From Frigoribacterium faeni (GTDB taxonomy: Bacteria > Actinomycetota > Actinomycetes > Actinomycetales > Microbacteriaceae), in contig NZ_BJUV01000003.1 in the NCBI RefSeq assembly GCF_007988805.1, forward strand, positions 98,567 through 162,566: a stretch of DNA of 64,000 nucleotides, given 5' to 3'. Made by a program: the position numbers and the translations under genes. Of this stretch, positions 8,887 to 16,378 are shown in pieces. The notes below the pieces were generated by a model. That model worked only from the letters and a program-made list of their open reading frames with translations. It was not told where the DNA came from and ran no database searches. Numbering within the stretch: position 1 is the first letter of the stretch; each line of letters starts with the position of its first letter.

Positions 8887-9582
8887 ATGGGGGCACCACG
8901 GGGGAAGAGCCGTCGACCGACTCGCCGACGCACGACGCGCGCGAAGCGGCCGCGTCCGAAGCGGACGGCGACCGAATGGCTGCAGCTCGCTCTCATCCTG
9001 CCTCTCGTCATCGGGATCGCGCTCGTCGCCACGGGGGTCATCATGCTCCCCGGGGCCGCCCTCGCCCGACACTCCTCGGACACGCTCGTCGACGCGGGCG
9101 AGACCGGCACGGGAACGGTCGTCGAGGTCATGCGAACCCACGACCCCGGATCCCGGTACGGCAGCGGCCCGACGGTCTATTACCCCGTCACCGAACAGGT
9201 GCTCGACGGCGCGGAGAGCACGAAGGAGTGGACCGCCTACAAGGTCCGCGACGAGACGTACTGGGCGGTCGGCGACAGGGTCCCGCTCCGGTTCGACCCG
9301 GCGGATCCGACTCACGTCGTCCTCGATGGCGAGGCCGACCGGCGGATCGTCGAGAGGCGGGCGTGGACCTTCGGGCTCGAGCTGCTCGTCGGCACCGGGT
9401 TCCTCCTCCTCGGCATCGGCGCGGAGGCGTCGCGCCGCAGATGGCTCCCGTCCGACGCCGATCGTCGGAAGACGCGCGCGGCCCGGCGGCGGGGTGCGGA
9501 GCGGGCGAGACGCCGAGCCAGGCGACGTGCGGAACGCCGGGCCGAGAGGCCGGCGCAGCACGGCGGCGGGTCGGTGTCGTGA
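8887..9582 (+). CDS. DUF3592 family membrane protein
   Basis: A 231-residue protein. The ATG at 8887 gives a very basic N-terminus, a first transmembrane helix (about 38-62, ending in LPGAALA), an extracytoplasmic beta-rich DUF3592 domain (about 75-150: GTGTVVEVMRTHDPGS, YYPVTEQVLDG, AVGDRVPLRFDPADPTHVVLD), a second helix (about 155-178) and an Arg-rich cytoplasmic tail. A longer frame runs back into the tRNA and is not a plausible start. Function of DUF3592 proteins is unknown. Confidence 0.85.
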   Translation: MGAPRGKSRRPTRRRTTRAKRPRPKRTATEWLQLALILPLVIGIALVATGVIMLPGAALARHSSDTLVDAGETGTGTVVEVMRTHDPGSRYGSGPTVYYPVTEQVLDGAESTKEWTAYKVRDETYWAVGDRVPLRFDPADPTHVVLDGEADRRIVERRAWTFGLELLVGTGFLLLGIGAEASRRRWLPSDADRRKTRAARRRGAERARRRARRRAERRAERPAQHGGGSVS

Positions 9583-9631
9583 TCGAGGGTGGAGCCTCCC
9601 CGGGCGAGAGCGGCGCCGAGCGCGGGCGATC

Positions 9632-9679
9632 AGCCGAGGAGGCGCGGTGCGGGAGGTCTCGCACCGCGCCTCCTCGGCT
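9632..9679. terminator. perfect hairpin made of two inverted copies of the 13-mer repeat
   Basis: A 20-bp perfect stem (AGCCGAGGAGGCGCGGTGCG and its complement) with an 8-nt loop, 50 bp after the DUF3592 stop. Both arms contain the dispersed CCGAGGAGGCGCG word. It can act as a terminator. Confidence 0.8.
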
Positions 9680-9809
9680 CGCTCGGTCCCCCGCGCCCAG
9701 GGGGCAGTAATACGACAGGTGTAGCCTGAAACGGTCGCGCAAGGACGTGCGACCGGGCTCCGGCGTCGAGTCGGTGCCGACGTGTCACCGAGAGAATCGG
9801 AGCCAGCTC

Positions 9810-10595
9810 ATGGAGCGTTTCACCGACAAGGTCGTCCTCATCACCGGCGGAGGGTCGGGCCTCGGCCGGGCCGCCGCCGTCCGCGTCGCCGAGGAGGGTG
9901 CGAAGCTCGCCCTCGTCGACGTCTCCGAGAAGGGCCTGGCCGACTCGCAGGCCGCCGTGCTCGAGGCCGTGCCCGGTGCCGACGTGCTCACCATCGTCGC
10001 CTACGTGTCGAGCGAGACCGACGTCGCACGCTACGTCGACGCCACCGTCGAGCGCTTCGGGCGCATCGACGCCTTCTTCAACAACGCCGGCATCGAAGGG
10101 AAGCAGAACCTCACCGAGGACTTCGGCGCCGACGAGTTCGACAAGGTCGTCTCGATCAACCTGCGCGGCGTGTTCCTCGGGCTCGAGAAGGTGCTCGGCG
10201 TCATGCGCGCCCAGGGCGACGGCGGCACCGTCGTCAACACCGCCAGCGTCGGCGGCATCCGCGGCGTCGGCAACCAGTCGGGCTACGCCGCCGCCAAGCA
10301 CGGCGTCGTCGGCCTGACCCGCAACTCGGCCGTCGAGTACGGCCAGTTCGGCATCCGCATCAACGCGATCGCCCCCGGCGCCATCTGGACCCCGATGGTC
10401 GAGGCCTCGATGCGCCAGCTCGACGCCGAGGACCCCAAGGGCGCGGCGGAGCAGTTCATCCAGATCAACCCGACCAAGCGCTACGGCGAGGCCTCCGAGA
10501 TCGCCTCGGTCGTCGCGTTCCTGCTGTCGGACGACGCCAGCTACGTCAACGCCGCGGTCGTGCCGATCGACGGCGGGCAGTCCGCCAAGTACTGA
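9810..10595 (+). CDS. lvr: SDR oxidoreductase, levodione-reductase-like
   Basis: A 261-residue classical short-chain dehydrogenase. Seen: cofactor motif TGGGSGLG (about 12-19), NNAG (about 91-94), catalytic Ser in NTASVGG and YAAAKHG (Tyr-x-x-x-Lys), and the C-terminal VVPIDGGQS. Sequence details (FFNNAGIEGKQN, SINLRGVFLGLEKVL, SVGGIRGVGNQSGYAAAKHGVV) are very like the levodione reductase described from an aquatic Microbacteriaceae isolate, which reduces a cyclic diketone with NADH. Substrate here is therefore a guess from family resemblance. Asp in LVDVS after strand 2 suggests NAD(H) preference. Confidence 0.85.
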   Translation: MERFTDKVVLITGGGSGLGRAAAVRVAEEGAKLALVDVSEKGLADSQAAVLEAVPGADVLTIVAYVSSETDVARYVDATVERFGRIDAFFNNAGIEGKQNLTEDFGADEFDKVVSINLRGVFLGLEKVLGVMRAQGDGGTVVNTASVGGIRGVGNQSGYAAAKHGVVGLTRNSAVEYGQFGIRINAIAPGAIWTPMVEASMRQLDAEDPKGAAEQFIQINPTKRYGEASEIASVVAFLLSDDASYVNAAVVPIDGGQSAKY

Positions 10596-10601
10596 CGCCG
10601 G

Positions 10602-11040
10602 GCCCCGCGCGGCTTGTCGCACCGCGTTCCGAGCGCCGCACCGGGACTAGACGCGGTGCGGTGTCCGTTTCGCGGTGCGGTGCTTGTTTTGCGGTGCGGT
10701 GTTCGTTTCGCGGTGCGATGTGCCGCGGGGCTTGTCGCACCGCGTTTCGAGCACCACGCCGGGACTAGCTGCGGTGCGGTGTCCGCTTCGCGGTGCAGTG
10801 TCCGTTTCGCGGTGCGGTGTCCGTTTCGCAGTGCAGTGTGCCGCGGGGCTTGTCGCACCGCGTTTCGAGCGCGGCACCGGGACTAGACGCGGTGCGGTGC
10901 TCGTTTGGCGGTGCGGTGTCCGTTTCGCGGTGCAGTGTGCCGCGGGGCTTGTTGCACCGCGTTTCGAGCGCGGCACCGGGACTAGACGCGGTGCGGTGCT
11001 CGTTTCGCGGTGCGGTGCGGTGCGGTGCGGTGCGGTGCGG
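10602..11040. repeat. cluster of four GGGACTAG-type palindromic repeats
   Basis: This gene-free stretch between the SDR and methyltransferase genes consists of repeats. Four modules share GGCTTGTCGCACCGCGT, then a 20-25 nt loop containing CACCGGGACTAG, then ACGCGGTGC; the GGGACTAG cores fall at 10643, 10761, 10879 and 10979 (periods 118, 118 and 100 bp). Modules are joined by runs of GCGGTGCGGTG and CGTTTCGCGGTGC, ending in a short GTGCG microsatellite at about 11010-11043. Each module can fold as a hairpin. A related cluster lies at 30.0-31.1 kb. Confidence 0.85.
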
Positions 11041-11131
11041 TGCGTGGGAGCCGGGGAGGCGCGGGGCGTCGGGGACGGACGCCGCGCCTCCTCGGCATGT
11101 CATCGCCGGAGGCGCCTGCCAGGATGTCGGC

Positions 11132-11893
11132 ATGCGGAGTTTCGACGACCTGGTGGGCGAGGCGGCGACGGCCGACGTGACGGGCTGGGGCTTCGGGTGG
11201 CTCGACGGCCGCGCGACCGAGGAGCGGCCGCCCTGGGGCTACGCGCACCTGATGGCCGAGCGGTTCGCCCGGGTCGAGTCCGCTCTCGACCTCGACACGG
11301 GCGGCGGCGAGGTCGTCGCGGAGGCGCCCGTGCTGCCTCCGCGCATGGTCGTGACCGAGGGGTGGCCGCCCAACGCCCGTGCGGCGCGCGAACGCCTGGG
11401 GCCGCGCGGGGTCGACGTCGTCGAGACGGTCGAGGGCGGCGGCCTGCCGGTCGCCGACGCGTCGTTCGAGCTGGTGACGGCGCGGCACCCGGTCCGGCCC
11501 GACTGGGTCGAGATCGCCCGGGTGCTGGCGCCCGGCGGTGCGTACCTCGCACAGCACGTGGGCCCGGCCTCCGCCTTCGAGCTCATCGAGTACTTCCTCG
11601 GGCCGCTGCCGGAGCAGCGCCGGGCCCGCGACCCCCGGGCCGAGACCGCCGAGGCGCGCGAGGCCGGGCTCGAGGTCGTGCAGCTGCGCGAGGCCACCTG
11701 CCGCATGGAGTTCTCCGACGTCGGAGCGGTCGTCTGGGTCCTGCGGAAATGCGTGTGGTGGGTTCCCGACTTCAGCGTCGAGCGGTACCGCGACCGGCTC
11801 GTCGAGCTCGACGCGCAGCTCCGGGGCGGCGAGCGGTTCGTCGCGTACTCGACGCGGCACCTGATCGAGGCGCGGCGACCGCTCGCGGTGTGA
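11132..11893 (+). CDS. SAM-dependent methyltransferase (class I)
   Basis: A 253-residue class I methyltransferase-like protein. ATG 11132 follows the repeat cluster. The SAM-binding region is recognisable (ESALDLDTGGGEVVAEA near 49-65, corresponding to the GxGxG loop, here DTGGGE; acidic strand end in PRGVDVVETVEG; LPVADASFELVTARH; IARVLAPGGAYLAQHVGP). The C-terminal part (VWVLRKCVWWVPDFSVERYRDRLVEL) is typical of the actinobacterial UbiE/COQ5-like group. Substrate unknown. Convergent with the DeoR-type gene. Confidence 0.87.
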   Translation: MRSFDDLVGEAATADVTGWGFGWLDGRATEERPPWGYAHLMAERFARVESALDLDTGGGEVVAEAPVLPPRMVVTEGWPPNARAARERLGPRGVDVVETVEGGGLPVADASFELVTARHPVRPDWVEIARVLAPGGAYLAQHVGPASAFELIEYFLGPLPEQRRARDPRAETAEAREAGLEVVQLREATCRMEFSDVGAVVWVLRKCVWWVPDFSVERYRDRLVELDAQLRGGERFVAYSTRHLIEARRPLAV

Positions 11894-11906
11894 GGGCGGG
11901 TGCGCC

Positions 11907-12692
11907 TCAGCTCGGTGCGACGACGAGGTCGACGCCCGCGTCGCGGACCGTGCCGGCGACGCCGTCGGTCAGTCCCGCGTCGGTGACGACGAGGTCGAGC
12001 TCGTCGAGTCGGAGCGCCCGGTACTTCGCGAACCGGCCGTACTTCGAGCTGTCCGCCACGAGCACCGACGACTCCGACGCGGCCACGGCGGCCCGCTTCG
12101 CGTCGATCTTCGCCTCGACCGGCGTCGTCACCCCGTGGGAGAGATCCCACGAGCTCGACGAGATGAATGCGAGGTCGAGCGAGAGCTCGTCGAGCATCAG
12201 ACGCGTCAGCCGGCCCATCGTCGACCGGTTCGACTTCTCGACCCGCCCGCCGACGCAGATCAGGTCCGCGCTCGGGTGGTCGAGGAACGCCTCGACCGTC
12301 ACGAGGTCGTTCGTGACGACCGTGAGGCCGGCGACGTCGTCGAGGAACGGGCGCATGGCCTGGATCGTCGTGCCGGCATCGAGGTAAACGGTCATGTCGT
12401 CGTGCACCAGCTCGGCGGCCCGCCGCGCGATCGCGCGCTTCTCGGCGACGTCGGCCGCCTCCTTCTCGGCTCGGCTCGGCTCGACCAGCAGACGCGACGC
12501 CAGCTTGGCCCCGCCGGGCGTCGCCGACACCCGGCCCTGCTCCTCGAGGACGGCGACGTCGCGGCGCACCGTCATCTGGCTCACCCCGAGCAGATCGGTG
12601 AGCTGGTGATAACTCAGGACCCGCTCCCGTTCGAGGTGGCCCACGATGCTCTCGCGGCGCTGCTCGGGGATCAGGGGTGTCGTCTGCGGCAT
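11907..12692 (-). CDS. DeoR/GlpR-family transcriptional regulator
   Basis: A 261-residue sugar-phosphate-responsive repressor. Residues 10-60 form the DeoR helix-turn-helix (RRESIVGHLERERVLSYHQL, VSQMTVRRDVAVLEEQGRV); residues 80-255 are the DeoRC sensor with its conserved DAGTT and VTDAGL motifs. GAAAGG precedes the ATG. It is the last gene of the otnK-otnC-deoR operon (22 bp after otnC) and most likely controls this operon and the divergent dehydrogenase-transporter genes in response to a phosphorylated four-carbon intermediate. Confidence 0.93.
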   Translation of the reverse strand: MPQTTPLIPEQRRESIVGHLERERVLSYHQLTDLLGVSQMTVRRDVAVLEEQGRVSATPGGAKLASRLLVEPSRAEKEAADVAEKRAIARRAAELVHDDMTVYLDAGTTIQAMRPFLDDVAGLTVVTNDLVTVEAFLDHPSADLICVGGRVEKSNRSTMGRLTRLMLDELSLDLAFISSSSWDLSHGVTTPVEAKIDAKRAAVAASESSVLVADSSKYGRFAKYRALRLDELDLVVTDAGLTDGVAGTVRDAGVDLVVAPS

Positions 12693-12714
12693 CGTCCCGG
12701 CCTTTCTCGCGGCG

Positions 12715-13458
12715 TCAGCTTAGTGCGGCGGCATCGGTCCACGGCGTGCCCCACGACGCCGTGATCGCCCGCACCTGCTCGGGCGCGATCAGCCTCCGCG
12801 CCCCGCCCTGCGTGAGCAGCGTCACGCGGCAGGCCTCCTCGAGCTCGACGGCGCTCGACACGGCGGCCTCGATCGACTCGGCTCCGACGACGGCGCCGTG
12901 GTTCGACAGCAGGGCGGCCCGGAACGGGTGGGGGCTGTCGGTGATGAGATCCCCCATGGCCGGATCGCCGGGTGCGACGAAGCCGAGGAGCGGCACCTGA
13001 CCCAGGCGCATCAACGAGTAGGGCGTCAGTGGGGGCACGGCGCTGTGGTCGGCCCACGGCTCGAGGCACGAGAGGGCCACCGCGTACGGCGAGTGGACGT
13101 GCACGACGGCCCGGTGGGCGGGGTTCTTCGCGAGCAGGGCGACGTGCAGCGCGACCTCCTTCGAGGGACGCGGCCCGAGCGGCTGCCCCTCGGCGTCGAC
13201 GATCGGACGACCGTCGGCGCCGAGCACGGCCAGGTCGTCGCCGCCGAGCGAACCCAGGCTGGTGCCGGTGCCCGTCATGAGCAGCTGGCCGCCGGACCGC
13301 AGGCTGAGGTTGCCCGAACTGCCCGGGCTGAGACCGGCGTCGACCAGCGCCCGCCCTGCCGCGACCAGGCGGTCGATGTCGGCCCGTCGGTCGGCGTCGG
13401 CCGGGCGATCCGCGTCGTCGCGGCGATCGACGTCCCGCGTCGGCCCGGCGTCGCTCAC
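12715..13458 (-). CDS. otnC: 3-oxo-tetronate 4-phosphate decarboxylase-type class II aldolase
   Basis: A 247-residue class II aldolase/adducin-fold protein. Seen: SSGNLSLR (phosphate loop), GPRPSKEVALHVALL (catalytic Glu), and the metal-binding HVHS pair followed by SNHGAVV. In the OtnK/OtnC pathway it decarboxylates 3-oxo-tetronate 4-phosphate to dihydroxyacetone phosphate. The GTG start overlaps the otnK stop (GTGA), indicating translational coupling. A charged Arg/Asp-rich N-terminal stretch (about 25 residues) is extra compared with the usual protein; an internal start cannot be excluded. Confidence 0.88.
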   Translation of the reverse strand: MSDAGPTRDVDRRDDADRPADADRRADIDRLVAAGRALVDAGLSPGSSGNLSLRSGGQLLMTGTGTSLGSLGGDDLAVLGADGRPIVDAEGQPLGPRPSKEVALHVALLAKNPAHRAVVHVHSPYAVALSCLEPWADHSAVPPLTPYSLMRLGQVPLLGFVAPGDPAMGDLITDSPHPFRAALLSNHGAVVGAESIEAAVSSAVELEEACRVTLLTQGGARRLIAPEQVRAITASWGTPWTDAAALS

Positions 13459-14708
13459 GCGCCGACCTCGGGCGAGAGAGCGCCCCAGGCGCTCGAGAAG
13501 AGGTCCACGCCGCCGAAGTTGCCGCTCTTCAGCACCAGGGCGACGTCGCGGCCGGAGCGGGTGGTGGCTGCGCTCCAGCAGACGCCCGGCGCGAGCTGCG
13601 GTCCGATGTCGAGCACGCCGACGCCTAGAGCCTGCACGACGGCCCCGCTGGTCTCGCCGCCCGCCACGATCACCCGGTCGACGTCGCCGTGATCGACGAG
13701 TCCGGCGACCAGCGTCGACAGGACGGTCTCGACCGCCGTGGCCGCTCCCGGGAGGGAGTCGGCGGAGCGCACGTCGGCTGGCTCGCCGACCGAGTAGACG
13801 ACCGGCACGGCCTCGGGGGCGAGCCCGCGGACCCAGGTCGCGAGGGCGGCGGCCTCGGCCGCGGGGTCGGCTGTCGCCGCGGCGACGTCGACCCGGCGGA
13901 CCGGATGACGACCGGCGGCGTCGGCGATCTGACCGCGCGTCGTCGCCGACGCCGACCCGCAGACGACGAGTCGCCGGGCCGCGTACGAGCCGACCGCGTC
14001 GACGCCCGATCCGCCGGTGGGGCCCTCGAGTCCGAGGGCGAGTCCCGACCCTCCGCTGATCAGGCGGTCGTCGGCCGTGGCGGCGGCGATGGTCCGCAGA
14101 TCGTCGTCGTCGACGGCGTCCACCACGACGTAGCCGGCCGCGGCGGCGTCGAGGGCCTCGCGCAGCGGCCCGGCCCCTCGGCGCACGGTCGCCAGCGGGA
14201 TCTCGCCGATCTCGGCCGCGGTCTGCGGGGCGAGGAGGTCGCGCAGACGCGACCGCGTCATCGGGGTCAACGGGTGGTGACGCATCGAGGAATCCTCGAG
14301 CAGGTCACCCCCGACGAAGAGGTGCCCTCGGTAGACCGTGCGGCCGTTGGCGGGGAACGCGGGCACGACCACGACCCGGTCGGCCTCGAGCAGCGAGCGC
14401 AGGGCGTCGAGCACCGGCCCGATGTTCCCCTCGTCGGTTGAGTCGAAGGTCGAGCAGTACTTGGCGTAGATCCTCTCGGCGCCCCAGCCGAGGAGGCGCG
14501 TGGCCGCTCCCACGGACTCGCTCACCGCGGTCGCCACGGGCGCGGTCCGGGACTTGAGGGCCACGACGACCGCATCGAGCTCGGACAGGTGGGCGGGGGA
14601 GAGGTCGTGGTCGTCGATGACCACGGCGGTGCGGAAGCCGCGGACGCGCAGGGTCGTCGCGAGATCGGTGGCTCCGGTGAAGTCGTCTGCGACGGCGCCT
14701 ATCAGCAT
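13455..14708 (-). CDS. otnK: 3-oxo-tetronate kinase
   Basis: A 417-residue four-carbon acid sugar kinase (DUF1537 family) that phosphorylates 3-oxo-tetronates at C4. Seen: N-terminal substrate domain starting IGAVADDFTGATDLATTL, KYCSTFDSTDEGNIGPV, and VVVPAFPANGRTVYRGHLFV; C-terminal nucleotide domain with VSG-type glycine loops (VIVAGGETSGAVVQAL) and the final LKSGNFGG motif. GAAAGG lies before the ATG. It is first in the otnK-otnC-deoR operon, divergent from the dehydrogenase gene. Confidence 0.93.
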   Translation of the reverse strand: MLIGAVADDFTGATDLATTLRVRGFRTAVVIDDHDLSPAHLSELDAVVVALKSRTAPVATAVSESVGAATRLLGWGAERIYAKYCSTFDSTDEGNIGPVLDALRSLLEADRVVVVPAFPANGRTVYRGHLFVGGDLLEDSSMRHHPLTPMTRSRLRDLLAPQTAAEIGEIPLATVRRGAGPLREALDAAAAGYVVVDAVDDDDLRTIAAATADDRLISGGSGLALGLEGPTGGSGVDAVGSYAARRLVVCGSASATTRGQIADAAGRHPVRRVDVAAATADPAAEAAALATWVRGLAPEAVPVVYSVGEPADVRSADSLPGAATAVETVLSTLVAGLVDHGDVDRVIVAGGETSGAVVQALGVGVLDIGPQLAPGVCWSAATTRSGRDVALVLKSGNFGGVDLFSSAWGALSPEVGA

Positions 14709-14808
14709 GGGGGCCTTTCGGTGCTGCGGCCCGAGGTGACGGCGGAGCGTCGATCGGGCGGTCGGTGGGGCTGGCCGGATCAGTCTATGTGACGATCTGG
14801 GAGAATGT

Positions 14809-14836
14809 TTGACAATTTGTGAAGTCTCGCTATGGT
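14809..14836 (+). promoter_or_regulatory. sigma-70 promoter of the dehydrogenase-transporter operon
   Basis: A perfect TTGACA (14809-14814) and TATGGT (14831-14836) with 16-bp spacing. The spacer holds the imperfect palindrome TTTGACAATTTGTGAA, a plausible DeoR operator. This promoter also rules out the ATG at 14832 as a start codon. Confidence 0.7.
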
Positions 14837-14909
14837 TGCTGTGCTCGCCTCAGCTCTCACCCGACGACGCCTCCTCGCGGGGCGAGCCCCTCAACGAACG
14901 GGAACAACG

Positions 14910-16271
14910 ATGATCCTCTCCAGCCCGACCCGGCGCCCGTCGCCGATCCGCATCCTCGTCACCGGCGCGAACGGCGGCTACGGACGCACCCTGCTCGACC
15001 AGCTCCGCCGCCTCCCCGACATGACCGCCACGCAGCTCGTCGACCCCGACGTCGCCGGCGTCTCGGCCCTGCTCGTCGACCTGGGCGTCACCGACGAGGG
15101 CATCGCCACGCCCTCGTCTCCGGCCGAGACGGCCGCTGCGCTCGCGGAGGGTCGCATCGCCGTCCTCGCCGACGGATCGGCCATCGACTGGAGCGGCGTC
15201 GACGTGCTCGTCGAGGCCACCGGGCGCATCGACGCCGGCCACGCCTACGCCTCGACCGCGCTGGAGAACGGCACGCACGTCGTCATGGTGAGCAAGGAGA
15301 TCGATTCGGTCGCCGGCGTCGCGCTGAGCCGGACGGCCCGCGAGAAGGGGCTGCGCTACCTTCCGGGCGACGGCGACCAGCCGGCCAACCTGCTGCGTCT
15401 CGTCGCCTGGGTGCTCGAGTGCGGCTTCGACATCGTCGCCCTCGGCAAGTCGAGCGAGTACGACCTCGTCTTCGACCCCGAGTCGGGCACCGTCGACCAG
15501 AACGGCGTGACCGTCGACGCCCCCGGCCTCGCGGGGCTGCTGGGTCTCGGCGACGATCCGCTCGCGACCGTGGCGGCCCGTGCCTCCCAGGTGGCGGCCC
15601 TCAAGCGGTCGGCCGCGGCCGACTACTGCGAGATGAACGTCGTGTCGCTCTACACCGGGGCGGGCGTCGACGTCGAGTCGATGCACTACCCGGTCGCGCG
15701 TCCGGCGGAGCTGGCCGACATGTTCGCCTCCCGCGCCGACGGCGGGCTGCTCGACCGCACCGGCGTCGTCGACGTCTTCTCGATGCTGCGGCTGCCGGGC
15801 GAGGCGAGCTTCGCCGGCGGCGTCTTCGTGATCGTCCGCACCGGCGACCCGGTCACCTGGGAGACCCTCCGCGGCAAGGGCCACGTCGTCAGTCGCGACG
15901 GCCGCTACGCCTGCATCTTCTGGCCGTACCACTACATGGGCGTCGAGACCCCGCTGACGGTCGCCGCGGCCGTCGACGGCACCTCGGTCGTGTCCGAGCC
16001 TCGTCAGCACACCGTGCTCGCCGCTCGGGCGTCGGCCGACCTCCCGGCGGGGACGACGTTCCGCGTCGAGGGCCACCACCACGAGATCGCCGGGGTCGCC
16101 CCTGTGATCCTCCAGCCCGACGCCGGCGAGATCGCGCCGTACTACCTGCTCTCGGGCGCTACGCTCCGCGCCGACGTGGTGGCGGGTGCGCTCGTGCGGT
16201 TCGCCGACCTCGACGGCGTCCCCGAGGGCGCGGCGGCCGCCTACCGGACCGGTCTCGCGCTCGGTCGCTGA
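14910..16271 (+). CDS. SAF-domain NAD(P)-dependent oxidoreductase (homoserine-dehydrogenase-like)
   Basis: A 453-residue protein of the COG4091-like family: N-terminal Rossmann domain (ILVTGANGGYGRTLLDQL, residues about 12-29), a homoserine-dehydrogenase-like middle (VVMVSKEIDS, LPGDGDQPANLLRL, LGKSSEYDLVFDP) and a C-terminal SAF/AFP-like domain (ARASADLPAGTTFRVEG). The start at 14910 is set by the promoter just upstream. It heads an operon with the transporter and faces otnK, so it probably oxidises an imported four-carbon (or branched) acid to the 3-oxo-acid that OtnK phosphorylates. That reaction is inferred from context only. Confidence 0.85.
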   Translation: MILSSPTRRPSPIRILVTGANGGYGRTLLDQLRRLPDMTATQLVDPDVAGVSALLVDLGVTDEGIATPSSPAETAAALAEGRIAVLADGSAIDWSGVDVLVEATGRIDAGHAYASTALENGTHVVMVSKEIDSVAGVALSRTAREKGLRYLPGDGDQPANLLRLVAWVLECGFDIVALGKSSEYDLVFDPESGTVDQNGVTVDAPGLAGLLGLGDDPLATVAARASQVAALKRSAAADYCEMNVVSLYTGAGVDVESMHYPVARPAELADMFASRADGGLLDRTGVVDVFSMLRLPGEASFAGGVFVIVRTGDPVTWETLRGKGHVVSRDGRYACIFWPYHYMGVETPLTVAAAVDGTSVVSEPRQHTVLAARASADLPAGTTFRVEGHHHEIAGVAPVILQPDAGEIAPYYLLSGATLRADVVAGALVRFADLDGVPEGAAAAYRTGLALGR

Positions 16272-16324
16272 GCCGCGCCTCCCTCACCCTCATCCCACCC
16301 CACCCGTACAGGAGATCGACGACG

Positions 16325-16378
16325 ATGAACCTCGCACCCCATCACCCCCACCGCCCGAGAGTCGAGACGCGCTCGTGA
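16325..16378 (+). CDS. 17-residue leader peptide coupled to the transporter gene
   Basis: AGGAGATCGACG places a strong ribosome binding site before ATG 16325. The peptide (MNLAPHHPHRPRVETRS) is His/Pro/Arg-rich and its TGA overlaps the GTG start of the transporter by 2 nt. It probably loads ribosomes for the coupled start rather than having its own function; it could also sense His or Pro supply. Confidence 0.5.
   Translation: MNLAPHHPHRPRVETRS

Noticed and set aside
8618..8899. Minus-strand ORF with GVRVPPGAHR and CPWRDSNPQ segments
   Set aside because: These are classic mistranslations of tRNA sequence; the DNA is tRNA-Arg and tRNA-like repeats.
8585..9600. Genomic island integrated at tRNA-Arg
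   Set aside because: No integrase, phage gene or composition shift nearby; the repeats downstream are tRNA-like units, not a simple attachment-site copy flanking an insert.
10602..11040. Possible integron attC array
   Set aside because: No GTTRRRY/RYYYAAC core sites, no cassette ORFs and no integron integrase.
14832..14909. Earlier ATG start (14832) for the SAF-domain dehydrogenase
   Set aside because: This ATG lies inside the -10 box of a near-consensus promoter, so it would be upstream of the transcript.
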